Shown here: piece after piece, positions 1 to 8,699 of the stretch | How the letters are laid out: the number at the start of each line of letters is the position of its first letter | Numbering within the stretch: the stretch's first letter is position 1 | Origin: Anaerovibrio lipolyticus LB2005 | GTDB taxonomy: Bacteria > Bacillota > Negativicutes > Selenomonadales > Selenomonadaceae | Assembly (NCBI RefSeq): GCF_000621545.1 | Contig: NZ_JHYA01000002.1 | Span: 62,001 to 126,000, forward strand | Direction of reading: 5' to 3' | Length of the DNA stretch: 64,000 nt | Made by a program: the position numbers and the translations under genes | Notes under the pieces: model-generated | Told to the model about the DNA's origin: nothing | Databases searched by the model: none | Seen by the model: only the letters and a program-made list of their open reading frames with translations

Positions 1-182
1 CTAATAATGTAATGGTTTACATGAATCATTCTGTTCAGCTTAAGATGGGAGCTTTGGATAGTCTTCAGAAGAAGCTGGAGATTACGGAAAGTGTCAATCG
101 TGAGGTTAAGCAGGCAAAGCATCCTATAGATTATGTTGATGCCAGATTTGATGGTTCATATTCCATTAAGCTAAAGGAATAG
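1..182 (+). CDS. ftsQ: Cell-division protein FtsQ/DivIB, C-terminal end (partial)
   Basis: An open frame enters from the left edge (first full codon at base 3) and stops at 180-182. It encodes about 59 residues ending in YVDARFDGSYSIKLKE. This amphipathic tail with an I/V-D-x-R-F-D-G pattern resembles the end of the FtsQ/DivIB beta domain, which sits outside the membrane and links early and late divisome proteins. The position directly before DUF881, sbp and ftsZ fits the division clusters of Bacillota. The start and POTRA domain lie outside the window, so the name rests on a short tail plus context. Confidence 0.65.
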   Translation, partial: NNVMVYMNHSVQLKMGALDSLQKKLEITESVNREVKQAKHPIDYVDARFDGSYSIKLKE

Positions 183-201
183 TCGGTATAGGAGGAGAAA
201 A

Positions 202-897
202 ATGCAGTTAGAAAAAGGGCGATTGTCTATTGCCTGCGTTTGCATGGTTCTAGGTTTTATGCTGGTTATCCAGTTTAAAAGTACAGAGGATATACGGGCT
301 TCCCAGCCAAGTCAGCGCGTGGAGGAATTGGCTGCCCGTCTCCATCAGGCTGAGGCTGAGAATAAGGAGCTGGAAGCTGAAATTCGCGATTTGAGGGGAA
401 TGTCCGGGGATGCTAAATCAGAAAAAATAACAGATGATATAATGATGATTTCCGGAATGACACCTTTGGAGGGGCCTGGGGTCATTATTACCATTGATGA
501 TAGTGCCAAAAAGGCCAAAATGGAAAATGATCCAAATCTCTATCTGGTGCATGATGAGGATATTCTTAAAGTTGTAAATGAACTGAGGGCTGCTGGTGCA
601 GAGGCGCTTTCCATCAACGGTCAGCGCTTGACCGCAAATTCAGAAATACGCTGTGCCGGGCCGACTATTTCCGTAAACAATGTTCGTTCCGCTCCTCCCT
701 TTGAGATTCGTGCAATAGGAGACAAGGATAATCTTGTAAATTCTATCAATATGCGTGGCGGTGTGGCGGATTCCCTGAAGGTTTGGGGTATAAATCTGAC
801 CATACAACCATTGGATAATGTGTGGATTCCGGCCTACAAAGCAACGACCAAGTATAAGCTGGCAACCACATCGAGCAAAGAGGAGGAGACAAAATGA
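202..897 (+). CDS. DUF881 family membrane-anchored protein
   Basis: This 231-residue protein begins at an ATG preceded by AGGAGGAG. It has one N-terminal membrane segment (about residues 9-26), a coiled coil (about 36-66) and then a DUF881 domain to about residue 220. DUF881 proteins are common near ftsZ in Gram-positive and related genomes, and their biochemical role is not established. The topology places the coiled coil and domain outside the cytoplasmic membrane. Its stop codon overlaps the next start (ATGA at 894-897), indicating translational coupling with sbp. Context points to a division or envelope role; a specific function is not shown. Confidence 0.85.
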   Translation: MQLEKGRLSIACVCMVLGFMLVIQFKSTEDIRASQPSQRVEELAARLHQAEAENKELEAEIRDLRGMSGDAKSEKITDDIMMISGMTPLEGPGVIITIDDSAKKAKMENDPNLYLVHDEDILKVVNELRAAGAEALSINGQRLTANSEIRCAGPTISVNNVRSAPPFEIRAIGDKDNLVNSINMRGGVADSLKVWGINLTIQPLDNVWIPAYKATTKYKLATTSSKEEETK

Positions 898-1226
898 TTT
901 ATGCAGTAGTTGGTCTCCTCATTGGAGGTGCTTTGGGCTTTTTGGTACCTTTTGGAATTCCTGCGGGATACTCCAGTCTCTTTTCAGTTGCGCTTATGGC
1001 TTGTATGGACTCAGTTTTTGGCGGTATTAAGGCAGCTTGCAGTGGCACATTTGATGATAAGATTTTTATTTCTGGTTTTTTTACAAATTCTTTGATGGCA
1101 GCTTTCTTGGTTTATGTGGGTGACAGACTGGGAATAGATTTATATTATGTTGCTCTGTTAGCCTTCGGCCTAAGAATTTTTAATAACCTTGGCTTTATTC
1201 GTCAGCATTTGCTTAAAAAGCACTAA
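894..1226 (+). CDS. sbp: Small basic protein Sbp-like membrane protein (DUF1290)
   Basis: This 110-residue, almost entirely hydrophobic protein has three to four membrane helices and a basic C-terminal tail (RQHLLKKH). The pattern VPFGIPAGYSSLFSVALMA followed by a DSVFGGIKA motif is typical of the DUF1290 small basic protein encoded upstream of ftsZ in Bacillus and relatives. It overlaps the DUF881 gene by 4 bp and precedes ftsZ by about 110 bp. Its molecular function is unknown in the family; a membrane role at the division cluster is inferred from conserved neighbourhood. Confidence 0.85.
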   Translation: MIYAVVGLLIGGALGFLVPFGIPAGYSSLFSVALMACMDSVFGGIKAACSGTFDDKIFISGFFTNSLMAAFLVYVGDRLGIDLYYVALLAFGLRIFNNLGFIRQHLLKKH

Positions 1227-1336
1227 TTTCAGATTAGCTAGCTATAGATTTTGAAATTAATTAATGTTATAATATTTGATGTATGAGTATATTGATATTA
1301 TTTTCGAATTAAAGTATATATGTGGGGGTTTTTTGA

Positions 1337-2491
1337 GTGCCAATAGATTTTGATAGTTATGGAGATTTTGATGACAAGGCCGTGATTAAAGTTGTTGGTG
1401 TCGGCGGTGGCGGCAGCAACGCGGTGAATTGTATGGTTAATGCCGGTGTGAAGGGCGTTGAGTTTATCGCTGTAAACACTGATTCTCAGGCATTGGACCA
1501 GTCTTTGGCGTCCACTCGTATTCAGATTGGCGGTAAGGCAACCCGTGGATTGGGTGCTGGTGCCCGTCCAGAGGTTGGTGCCAAGGCAGCTGAGGAAAAT
1601 CGCGAGGAAATTATGGCAGCCCTTCAGGGTGCTGATATGGTATTTATCGCAGCAGGTATGGGCGGTGGTACCGGTACTGGTGCAGCTCCGGTTGTGGCAG
1701 AGTGTGCCAAGCAGGTTGGTGCTCTTACCGTTGGTGTCGTAACTCGTCCATTCTCTTATGAGGGCCGTATGCGCACGAAGCGTGCTGAAGCTGGTATTGC
1801 GGCTTTGCGTCAGCGTGTTGATACTATCATTACAATTCCAAACGAGAAGGTTTTGAATATTATTGATCGTAACACTTCATTTATTGATGCATTTAGAGAA
1901 GTTGATGACATCCTTCGTCAGGGTGTACAGAGTATTTCCGATCTTATCAACGAATCTGGTTATGTAAATCTGGATTTCGCCGATGTTGAGGCTGTTATGA
2001 GCAATGCTGGCCCTGCACTGATGGGCATAGGTGAAGCCTCTGGTGATAATGCACCTATGAACGCTCTTCGTGAGGCCGTTAATTCTCCACTTCTGGAGGT
2101 ATCCGTAAGTGGTGCAAGAGGTGTAATCATCAACTTTGTTGGTGAGTCTTCTCACCTCAATATGATGGAGCTTAACGAGGCCAGCCAGAGTATCACTGCT
2201 GAGGCTCATCCAGATGCGAATATTATTTGGGGTGTTTCTGTGGATGATACCATGGGTGATTCCATTCGTGTTACTGTCGTGGCTACTGACTTCGAGTCTG
2301 AACAGGGGCGTCAGAATACGACAATGCCTAATGCAAATCAGCAGGCACCACAGCAGACTCCACCAAGTGGCATGAGAGTTCCAGTGTTTGGCAATCAGGG
2401 TGCCAATGCAGCTAATATTGGCGTTCCAAAGCAGGATTTCTACAAGGCCAATGGAATTGATATTCCAGTATGGATGCGCTCAAACAAATAA
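1337..2491 (+). CDS. ftsZ: Cell-division GTPase FtsZ
   Basis: FtsZ is the tubulin-like GTPase that polymerises at midcell and recruits the divisome. The 384-residue product starts at GTG 1337 ([13 protein letters not shown]). It has the N-terminal nucleotide-binding fold with [10 protein letters not shown] (about residues 21-30) and the tubulin signature GGGTGTG at 109-115. The C-terminal domain runs to about 320, followed by a Q/P/N-rich linker. The end [10 protein letters not shown] matches the conserved peptide that binds FtsA, ZipA or SepF. No ATG lies in frame at the expected N-terminus, so GTG is the likely start, after a weak G-rich site (GTGGGGG). An intrinsic terminator follows closely. 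Confidence 0.98.
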   Translation: MPIDFDSYGDFDDKAVIKVVGVGGGGSNAVNCMVNAGVKGVEFIAVNTDSQALDQSLASTRIQIGGKATRGLGAGARPEVGAKAAEENREEIMAALQGADMVFIAAGMGGGTGTGAAPVVAECAKQVGALTVGVVTRPFSYEGRMRTKRAEAGIAALRQRVDTIITIPNEKVLNIIDRNTSFIDAFREVDDILRQGVQSISDLINESGYVNLDFADVEAVMSNAGPALMGIGEASGDNAPMNALREAVNSPLLEVSVSGARGVIINFVGESSHLNMMELNEASQSITAEAHPDANIIWGVSVDDTMGDSIRVTVVATDFESEQGRQNTTMPNANQQAPQQTPPSGMRVPVFGNQGANAANIGVPKQDFYKANGIDIPVWMRSNK

Positions 2492-2509
2492 TTTAGTTCA
2501 AACTGCGAG

Positions 2510-2544
2510 TCCTGCAGGGAGTTTCATTTCCTTGCAGGATTTTT
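2510..2544 (+). terminator. Intrinsic terminator after ftsZ
   Basis: A 10-bp stem (TCCTGCAGGG with CCTTGCAGGA, one G-U pair) spans 2510-2539 and is followed by five T residues. It closes the ftsZ transcription unit. Its T-run touches the start of the repeated element at 2542. Confidence 0.85.
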
Positions 2545-2596
2545 ACTATGAAATCTTAGTGAATCAAATCTGCAAGATGAAGATGAATTTAGATTT
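2542..2596 (+). repeat. Conserved intergenic element, copy 1 (candidate structured leader)
   Basis: Bases 2542-2580 match 24803-24841 at 35 of 39 positions. Both copies can form an outer 6-bp stem (here AAATCT 2551-2556 with AGATTT 2591-2596) and an inner hairpin ATCT-GCA-AGAT (2568-2578). The outer stem shows one compensatory change between copies (A-T here, G-C in copy 2). The hairpin difference falls in the loop. Copy 1 lies 30 nt before the solute-binding protein gene and directly after the ftsZ terminator. It could be an RNA leader, a protein-binding DNA site or a short dispersed repeat. I do not recognise it as a known riboswitch. Confidence 0.55.
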
Positions 2597-2626
2597 TTCT
2601 GTTTCTGAATCGATGGTGTATAGTAT

Positions 2627-3649
2627 ATGAAAAGATATTCAATGTTGCTGATTACCTCGTTTCTAATGATTGTTGCCTCCATATTCTGTGCCTTGTATTT
2701 TACCAATGGCAGCAGCTACGATGACAGTCGTCTTCGGGGGAACATTGTTGTTTATACTACCCTGCCGGCGGAGAACGTTGCCCCTGTGGCCGAGGCTTAT
2801 GAAAAAAGCCATAAGATTAGGGTTACCTTTGTTCCTATGACGGAAAGTGACCTTAAAGACAGAATAAAGGAAACTGGTAAGGCTGATCTTATACTGACTG
2901 ATAGCCGTGTGTTGCGCAGAAATGCTGCCGATGGCTGGCTTCAGCCTTATATTTCTGAGTATGGTGACTTGGTCAGCGATCGCTTTAAGGATGATAGGGG
3001 ATTTTGGACAGGTCTTTGGTATGACCCAGTGGTTTTCTGTGTGAATACGGATTATATGCAACGTCTGCCTCATATTCCTGCATCTTGGAAGGAATTAGGT
3101 CAATTGCAGAATTATCGGCTGGGTATAACGGATTTTATGGCGGCTGACAATGCAGCAAACATTTACATGTTTATGGTAGCCCAGAATGGTGAGGATAGTG
3201 CTCTTAATTACATGAAGCAGCTCCATCCCCATGTGGTGCAATACGCTAAGTATTTATCAACTCCTGCCCGAATGACCGGTATGGGAGAGGCAGATATTTC
3301 CGTGGTGGTTCAAAGTGAAGCCCTGCGATATATTGGTGATGGATATCCTTTAAAGATTATTTATCCTGATGAGGGTACGGCCTACACTCTTACGGGAATT
3401 GGGCTTCTTATAAATTGTCCAAATGGTGACAATGCCAAAGAGTTCATTAATTGGATGCTGACGGATGAGCCTCAGTTGGCCATGATGAATAATGGTTTTT
3501 ATTTTATGCCAGCCAATGGTTCACTTATGGCAGCCAAGCAATTTGCGGGTAAAAATGTCGTTTTATATGACCAGTTGGCAGATTATCCTGAAAAGGAACG
3601 CCGACAGCTGTTAGACCACTGGCTTAAAGAAGTAAGATTTGGCAGATAA
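2627..3649 (+). CDS. Extracellular solute-binding protein, iron/FbpA-like type 2
   Basis: This 340-residue protein has an N-terminal hydrophobic segment (about 4-25: MLLITSFLMIVASIFCALYF) serving as signal peptide or anchor. A type-2 periplasmic binding fold follows. It opens with IVVYTTLPAENVAPVAEAYEK, and WTGLWYDPVVFCVN and GIGLLINCP mark the hinge region seen in the FbpA/AfuA ferric-binding and related families. No clear lipobox cysteine is visible. The ribosome-binding site is weak (GGTG). No permease or ATPase gene is adjacent, so it is an orphan component or sensor; the ligand cannot be assigned. rimO follows after 35 bp. Confidence 0.75.
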   Translation: MKRYSMLLITSFLMIVASIFCALYFTNGSSYDDSRLRGNIVVYTTLPAENVAPVAEAYEKSHKIRVTFVPMTESDLKDRIKETGKADLILTDSRVLRRNAADGWLQPYISEYGDLVSDRFKDDRGFWTGLWYDPVVFCVNTDYMQRLPHIPASWKELGQLQNYRLGITDFMAADNAANIYMFMVAQNGEDSALNYMKQLHPHVVQYAKYLSTPARMTGMGEADISVVVQSEALRYIGDGYPLKIIYPDEGTAYTLTGIGLLINCPNGDNAKEFINWMLTDEPQLAMMNNGFYFMPANGSLMAAKQFAGKNVVLYDQLADYPEKERRQLLDHWLKEVRFGR

Positions 3650-3684
3650 TTTTAGATACTTAGATAATATTTAGGAGGTAAAGC

Positions 3685-5010
3685 TTGAAAGCAGGATTTG
3701 TAAGTCTTGGCTGTTCCAAGAACCTGGTAGATACAGAAGTGATGCTGGGACTCATTAAGGAACGGGAGATTGAACTTGTAAATGACCCATCTGATGCTGA
3801 TATACTAATTGTGAATACATGTGCTTTTATTCAGTCAGCAAAAGAGGAATCAATAAATACAATTTTAAATATGGCAGAATACAAGCAGCCAGAGAAGGGC
3901 CACTGCAAGAGTCTGATTATTGCAGGCTGTCTTGGCCAGAGATATGGTCAAGAGCTGTTGGATGAGCTGCCTGAGGCAGACGGTATTATTGGTACTGAAG
4001 CTTGGGGCCGCGTTACTGAGGTAATAGATGAGACATTAAAGGGCAATCGCTTGGTGATTAAGGGTGACGAAACTATCTATGATGCATCGGTGCCACGTAT
4101 TCCAACCACACCAAAGCATACTGCCTATGTCAAAATCGCCGAGGGCTGCAATAATCGTTGTGCCTTCTGTGCCATTCCACTGATTCGTGGCAAATACCGC
4201 AGCCGTAAGCTGGAGGATATTGTGGCAGAGGTAAGGAATTTGGCTGATAAGGGCGTTCGGGAAATTGTTCTTATTGCACAGGATACCACAAATTATGGCC
4301 ATGATATTTATGGTGAGCCACGCCTGGCACAGCTTTTGCGGGAATTGTGCAAAGTAGAAGGTATTAAGTGGATCAGAACCCTTTATAATTATCCACGATT
4401 CCTTAATGATGAGCTTATTGAGGTCATGGCCACTGAGGAAAAAATTGTAAAATATGTGGATATTCCATTGCAGCATGCCAGCAATGAAGTGCTTAGAAGA
4501 ATGCGCCGCCCTGACACAAAGGAGCAGATTACAGCTCTCTTGAAAAAGCTTCGTGAAAGGGTGCCAGGGGTGGTTATTCGCTCTACATTTATTGTGGGAT
4601 TTCCTGGGGAAACTGAGGAGCAGTTCCAGGAGCTTAAAGACTTTATTCAGGAGCAGCGCTTTGATCATGCTGGCTTCTTCACCTACTCCAAGGAAGAGGA
4701 TACTCCGGCAGCAAATATGGATGGACAGGTGGATGACGATGTTATGCAGGATCGTTATCATGAGATAAAGGCCATTCAGAGCCTTATTTCCCAAGAGATA
4801 AATGAGTCTCTGGTGGATCAGGTGCTGGAAGTAATTGTTGAAGGTCATACTGAAGATGGTACCTCCTATGGTCGTTCCTATCGCCAAGCGGATGATGTGG
4901 ATGATCTGGTGTATATTGAAGATGATACCACCAGCAAAGTGGGAGATATAGTTAAGGTTCGTATTCTCCAGGGCTTTACTGAGGATCTGGTGGGCGAATT
5001 GGCAGAGTGA
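3685..5010 (+). CDS. rimO: Ribosomal protein S12 methylthiotransferase RimO
   Basis: RimO is a radical-SAM enzyme that adds a methylthio group to the conserved aspartate of ribosomal protein S12. The 441-residue protein has the N-terminal UPF0004 domain with auxiliary-cluster cysteines C10, C46 and C82. The radical-SAM motif is CNNRCAFC (C155, C159, C162), and a C-terminal TRAM domain follows (about 370-440). VSLGCSKNLVDTE and the SHxAFC-free CAIPLIRGKYRSR segment favour RimO over MiaB. The start is TTG 3685, six bases after AGGAGG. It is followed 10 bp later by pncC, a common pairing in Bacillota. Confidence 0.95.
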   Translation: MKAGFVSLGCSKNLVDTEVMLGLIKEREIELVNDPSDADILIVNTCAFIQSAKEESINTILNMAEYKQPEKGHCKSLIIAGCLGQRYGQELLDELPEADGIIGTEAWGRVTEVIDETLKGNRLVIKGDETIYDASVPRIPTTPKHTAYVKIAEGCNNRCAFCAIPLIRGKYRSRKLEDIVAEVRNLADKGVREIVLIAQDTTNYGHDIYGEPRLAQLLRELCKVEGIKWIRTLYNYPRFLNDELIEVMATEEKIVKYVDIPLQHASNEVLRRMRRPDTKEQITALLKKLRERVPGVVIRSTFIVGFPGETEEQFQELKDFIQEQRFDHAGFFTYSKEEDTPAANMDGQVDDDVMQDRYHEIKAIQSLISQEINESLVDQVLEVIVEGHTEDGTSYGRSYRQADDVDDLVYIEDDTTSKVGDIVKVRILQGFTEDLVGELAE

Positions 5011-5020
5011 GGAGATAATC

Positions 5021-5488
5021 ATGCTATTGGAAGAGGAAGCGGGCAAGCTGCTGCTGGATTCCCATCAGACTATAGCCTGTGCTGAATCATGTACTGGTGG
5101 ACTGTTAACCAGTCGCCTTACAGACGTGGCTGGAAGCTCGGCCTATGTCTTGGGCTCCATTGTTTCCTATACGAATGAGGTTAAAATGTCTCATTTGGGA
5201 GTCAAGGAATACACCTTAAAACAGTTTGGGGCAGTAAGTGAACAGACCGCCCAGGAGATGTCCAGTGGTGTCAGGGGGAGAATTGGTGCTGATATCGGTG
5301 TGGGAATTACCGGAATCGCCGGTCCAGGTGGAGGCAGTGTGGAGAAACCAGTGGGGCTGGTGTATATTTCCATTGCTGGTCCCAAGGGCGTAATTGTAAC
5401 CAAAAACCTCTTTAAGGGCAGTCGCAGCGAGATAAAAAAACAAACTACTGACAAAGCCTTGACAATGCTGATAAAATATATTAGGTGA
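5021..5488 (+). CDS. pncC: Nicotinamide-nucleotide amidohydrolase PncC (CinA C-terminal domain)
   Basis: This 155-residue stand-alone CinA C-terminal domain deamidates nicotinamide mononucleotide to nicotinate mononucleotide in pyridine nucleotide recycling. Diagnostic segments are AESCTGGLL (about residues 21-29), GSIVSYTNEVK and GVTGIAGPGGG-like GITGIAGPGGG (about 94-104), followed by KPVGLVYI. The N-terminal CinA molybdopterin-like domain is absent, so this is the short PncC form. It sits 10 bp after rimO and probably shares its transcript. Confidence 0.93.
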   Translation: MLLEEEAGKLLLDSHQTIACAESCTGGLLTSRLTDVAGSSAYVLGSIVSYTNEVKMSHLGVKEYTLKQFGAVSEQTAQEMSSGVRGRIGADIGVGITGIAGPGGGSVEKPVGLVYISIAGPKGVIVTKNLFKGSRSEIKKQTTDKALTMLIKYIR

Positions 5489-5506
5489 TTTTAATGGTTA
5501 TTTAAT

Positions 5507-5526
5507 ATGGTTTTCACCATTTTTTC
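5507..5526 (+). terminator. Intrinsic terminator after pncC
   Basis: ATGGT and ACCAT (5507-5511, 5516-5520) form a short 5-bp stem with a TTTC loop, followed by six T residues. The stem is short but the placement between pncC and the next gene fits. Confidence 0.5.
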
Positions 5527-5589
5527 AAAAAAGTCCATTAGAATAGCCATAGTGGAATTCAAAGAATATTGAATTGTGGGGGAATAATA

Positions 5590-6327
5590 ATGAAAATAAA
5601 AAATGTGTTAATTAAAGGATTTATGGCTGCTGTTATGGGTGCCTTCCTCATGGTACCAGCTATGTCCTCCGTTTATGCGGAGGAGGCTGCACAGCCAGCA
5701 GATAAGGCAGTTACAACAGAGGCCAATGGTGACAACGTGGTTCAGGTAAATCTTCCGTACAAGTATACCAGCACCCGTTTCGGTTACACTATTATGTGTC
5801 CAACTCAGCCAAATGTGGTTCCTGCCAGCCTGTTTGACGAAACCTCCAAGGGTGACATTCTTATTTTTGAAGGAAATGTGGACGATGTAAAAAAGGCTTG
5901 GATTGTACTCATTAATGCTTATGATGATGGTGATATTCCAGCCAATGCCGGCAGCGTTTCCGATGCTGAGCGTAAGACTATTTTGGACAACTTCTCCAAT
6001 AAATATGTTTTAACCAATACCCGTGTGGTTGAGGTTGCAGAAAATGTATTTGGTATTTATGGCATTACTCCAAAGGAATTGCAGGTAGATACCAATGGTG
6101 ATGGTCAGCTGGATGAAACTGTTACAGCTGAGAACCAGATGGTACAGACTTATCTGCCAGGTGAGTTTGGCGGTCGTTTCATGATATCCTTGATTGATAG
6201 CCCAGAAATTTCCATGGCTGGTTTGGCAACCTACAATGCTGCCCTTACCACCTTTAAGCAGTGGCCAACCTCTGAGTATCAGCAGTTCCTTGAGCTGTCC
6301 AAGCTGCCAAAGAAAAAGAAGAACTAA
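5590..6327 (+). CDS. Secreted protein of unknown function
   Basis: The 245-residue product begins with a clear signal peptide (MKIKNVLIKGFMAAVMGAFL, then MVPAMSSVYA before EEA). I chose ATG 5590 because the GGGGG ribosome-binding site (5577-5581) lies inside the longer frame that would start at TTG 5569. The mature part opens acidic and then has a globular region with YKYTSTRFGYTIMCP and a Ca-site-like DTNGDGQLDE stretch. The Lys-rich end is KLPKKKKN. I do not recognise a family. The EF-hand-like loop could bind calcium, but one loop is weak evidence. It is monocistronic, with a terminator on each side. Confidence 0.7.
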   Translation: MKIKNVLIKGFMAAVMGAFLMVPAMSSVYAEEAAQPADKAVTTEANGDNVVQVNLPYKYTSTRFGYTIMCPTQPNVVPASLFDETSKGDILIFEGNVDDVKKAWIVLINAYDDGDIPANAGSVSDAERKTILDNFSNKYVLTNTRVVEVAENVFGIYGITPKELQVDTNGDGQLDETVTAENQMVQTYLPGEFGGRFMISLIDSPEISMAGLATYNAALTTFKQWPTSEYQQFLELSKLPKKKKN

Positions 6328-6344
6328 CTTACAGTTTAAATGAC

Positions 6345-6376
6345 AGAGCCTGTACTTATGTGCAGGTTCTTTTTTT
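6345..6376 (+). terminator. Intrinsic terminator
   Basis: AGAGCCTG (6345-6352) pairs with CAGGTTCT (6363-6370, one G-U pair), followed by a run of T to 6376. It separates the secreted-protein gene from the htpG promoter. Confidence 0.85.
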
Positions 6377-6393
6377 ATGTATTAAGTATATTT

Positions 6394-6422
6394 TTGACAT
6401 TCTTGACTTTTTGATGTATTAT
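6394..6422 (+). promoter_or_regulatory. Sigma-A-type promoter of htpG
   Basis: TTGACA (6394-6399), a 17-bp spacer and TATTAT (6417-6422) form a near-consensus vegetative promoter. The predicted transcription start near 6429 lies just before the CIRCE operator. Confidence 0.8.
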
Positions 6423-6434
6423 ATCAATTGTGAG

Positions 6435-6461
6435 TTAGCACTCACACATTGGGAGTGCTAA
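6435..6461 (+). promoter_or_regulatory. CIRCE operator (HrcA site) upstream of htpG
   Basis: TTAGCACTC (6435-6443), a 9-bp spacer and GAGTGCTAA (6453-6461) match the CIRCE consensus perfectly. HrcA repressor binds CIRCE and releases it on heat shock. The site starts about 6 bp after the predicted transcription start, so it would be in the 5' leader of htpG. Confidence 0.95.
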
Positions 6462-6501
6462 AATTTATCAATTATTATATTTACATAAAGGAGTCTTTAT
6501 A

Positions 6502-8460
6502 ATGGCAAAAGAAACCCATGAATTTCAAGCGGAAACAAAACAGCTGCTTAATCTGATGATTCACAGCATCTATACAAATCACGAAATATTCCTTCGTGAG
6601 CTGATTTCCAATGCCTCTGATGCCATCGATAAGCTGCACTTTGCTTCTCTTACCGATAAGAGCATTCTGGAGGGCAATGAAGATTATGAGATTTTCCTTG
6701 TTCCTGACAAGGACAGCCATACTCTTACCATCTCTGATAATGGTATTGGCATGAACAAGGAAGAAATTGTGGAGAATCTTGGTACTATTGCAAAATCAGG
6801 CACCAAGGCATTTTTGGAGCAGCTTAAGAAGGAAAAGGAAAATGCCGGCAATGCTGATATCAGTGATAATCTCATTGGTCAGTTCGGTGTGGGCTTCTAT
6901 TCCGCATTTATGGTGGCAGAGAAGGTTACTGTAGTAACCCGCAAGGCCGGTGAGAAGGAGGCTGTTCGTTGGGAGTCCACTGGTGATGGCTCTTACACCA
7001 TGGAGGAATGCGAAAAGGAAACCCGCGGTACCACCATTACCATTACCTTGGGCAAGGATTTCTACGGCGATAGCGCTGAGGAAAACTTCACTGACAATTG
7101 GAACATCCAGAATTTGGTTAAGAAGTATTCCGATTATGTCCGTTACCCTATCAAGATGAACTTTGAAACAGAGGAAACTCCTCGCGATGAAGAGGGCAAG
7201 GAAATTGAGGGGGCTGAGAAGATTAAGAAGACCGAGGTTCGTACTCTTAATTCCATGCAGCCACTGTGGACCAAGAATAAATCTGATATCTCCAAGGAAG
7301 AATACAGCAAGTTCCTTAAGACTCAGTTCCATGAGTGGGATGAGCCAATGGAGGTATTCCACAATAAGGCTGAGGGAACTGTTGAGTATACTTCTCTCCT
7401 GTATATTCCAGCCAAGGCACCATTTAACCTTTATCACACCGACTATGAGCCAGGCATTCAGCTTTATTCTCGTCACGTATTCATTATGGATAAGTGCAAG
7501 GATCTTCTGCCGGATTATCTTGGCTTTGTAAAGGGCTTGGTGGATTCTCCTGATTTGTCTTTGAATATTTCCCGTGAGCTTTTGCAGCAGAGCCGCGAGC
7601 TTAAGACCATCGGTAAGAACATGGAAAAGACTATTTTGAAGTCACTGGAAAGAAAGCTCAGCAAGGACCGTGAGGGCTACGAGAAGTTCTGGGCAGAGTT
7701 TGGCAAGTCCTTAAAGATTGGTATCTATAACAGTATGTTCACTGGCAATGATATTATCAATAAGCTGAAGGAATTGCTGCTCTTTGTATCCTCAAAGGAT
7801 GGCAAGAATGTTTCCCTGAAGGAATATGTTGAGCGTATGCCAGAAAGCCAGAAGAAGATTTATTATGCTACTGGTACCGATCAGGCAACCATTGAAAAGC
7901 TGCCTCAGATGGAGCTTTTGAAGGAAAAGGGACTTGAGGTTCTCTATCTCCTTGATCCGGTGGATGAATTCGCTATTGAAGCTATTCGTACCTATGCTGA
8001 CAAGGAATTCCAGTCCATCAGCCGTGGTGACCTTGATCTGGATGATGCTGAGTCCCAGGAGGTTAAGAAGGAAACTGAGGAGCTGGCCAAGACCAATGAT
8101 GACCTTATTAAGGATATTAAGGAAGCTCTGGCAGACAAGGTGGCTGAGGTTAAAATCTCTGCCCGTCTGAAATCCAGTGCCGTATGTCTTGTGGCTGATG
8201 CTCAGGGGCCATCCCTGTCCATGGAGCATACCTTTGCGGCTATGGATAATCCTATGTTCAAGGCTAAGCGTATTTTGGAGATTAATCCACATCACGCTCT
8301 CTTTACCCGCCTGCAGGGGCTTCATTCTGCCGGCAAGGATAGTCAGGATTTCAAGGATTACTGTGATCTGCTGTATACTCAGGCCCTTATCATTGAGGGC
8401 ATCATGCCGGAAAACCCAGTGGACTTCGCCAATAAGATTGCTGAATTGATGGCAAAATAA
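6502..8460 (+). CDS. htpG: Molecular chaperone HtpG (Hsp90)
   Basis: HtpG is the cytosolic bacterial Hsp90, an ATP-dependent dimeric chaperone. The 652-residue protein carries the GHKL ATPase motifs in order: ELISNASDA (33-41), DNGIGM (79-84) and GQFGVGFYSAF (about 126-136). A middle domain with NISRELLQ and a C-terminal dimerisation domain follow, and the length is normal. It lacks the eukaryotic EEVD tail, as expected. It is a single-gene unit behind a sigma-A promoter and a perfect CIRCE site, so HrcA-controlled heat induction is likely. A strong terminator follows. Confidence 0.98.
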   Translation: MAKETHEFQAETKQLLNLMIHSIYTNHEIFLRELISNASDAIDKLHFASLTDKSILEGNEDYEIFLVPDKDSHTLTISDNGIGMNKEEIVENLGTIAKSGTKAFLEQLKKEKENAGNADISDNLIGQFGVGFYSAFMVAEKVTVVTRKAGEKEAVRWESTGDGSYTMEECEKETRGTTITITLGKDFYGDSAEENFTDNWNIQNLVKKYSDYVRYPIKMNFETEETPRDEEGKEIEGAEKIKKTEVRTLNSMQPLWTKNKSDISKEEYSKFLKTQFHEWDEPMEVFHNKAEGTVEYTSLLYIPAKAPFNLYHTDYEPGIQLYSRHVFIMDKCKDLLPDYLGFVKGLVDSPDLSLNISRELLQQSRELKTIGKNMEKTILKSLERKLSKDREGYEKFWAEFGKSLKIGIYNSMFTGNDIINKLKELLLFVSSKDGKNVSLKEYVERMPESQKKIYYATGTDQATIEKLPQMELLKEKGLEVLYLLDPVDEFAIEAIRTYADKEFQSISRGDLDLDDAESQEVKKETEELAKTNDDLIKDIKEALADKVAEVKISARLKSSAVCLVADAQGPSLSMEHTFAAMDNPMFKAKRILEINPHHALFTRLQGLHSAGKDSQDFKDYCDLLYTQALIIEGIMPENPVDFANKIAELMAK

Positions 8461-8516
8461 TGATGATTAGTATGTCATCAACCTCGTGTATAATTCAATA
8501 ATTTAGTTCAGGTGAA

Positions 8517-8557
8517 AATCCCGTGACCATAAAATTATTATTGGTCATGGGATTTTT
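8517..8557 (+). terminator. Intrinsic terminator after htpG
   Basis: A stem of about 12 bp (ATCCCGTGACCA with TGGTCATGGGAT, one G-U pair) ends at 8553 and runs into TTTTTT. Confidence 0.9.
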
Positions 8558-8570
8558 TAGTGTGATGAGG

Positions 8571-8616
8571 TTTTAGTTCGCCCATCTATTTTTTAGGCTG
8601 GGAAGGAAAACTAAAA
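8571..8616 (+). promoter_or_regulatory. Inverted-repeat structure upstream of the chemoreceptor gene
   Basis: TTTTAGTT (8571-8578) is complementary to AACTAAAA (8609-8616). Inside it CCCA (8581-8584) pairs with TGGG (8599-8602). No T-run follows, so it is not a terminator. It lies 84 bp before the receptor start. A possible promoter, TTGTCG-17-TATATA (8655-8683), would start transcription too close to the gene to include this structure, so it may be an operator or belong to a longer transcript. Confidence 0.35.
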
Positions 8617-8699
8617 TAAAAAAACTTAGCGATAGGGTAGGAAAAAAATAATTATTGTCGAATAGGTAAGGTAAAACTATATAAAAAAGGGGTGGTATT

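Noticed and set aside
2487-2500. AATAATTTAGTTCA identical at 2487-2500 and 8497-8510, both before terminators
   Set aside because: A 14-base match in AT-rich sequence of this size is expected by chance several times; no further similarity flanks it.
4036-5046. Antisense open frame (336 codons) opposite rimO
   Set aside because: Same reason: purely overlapping a strong gene, no coding signals of its own.
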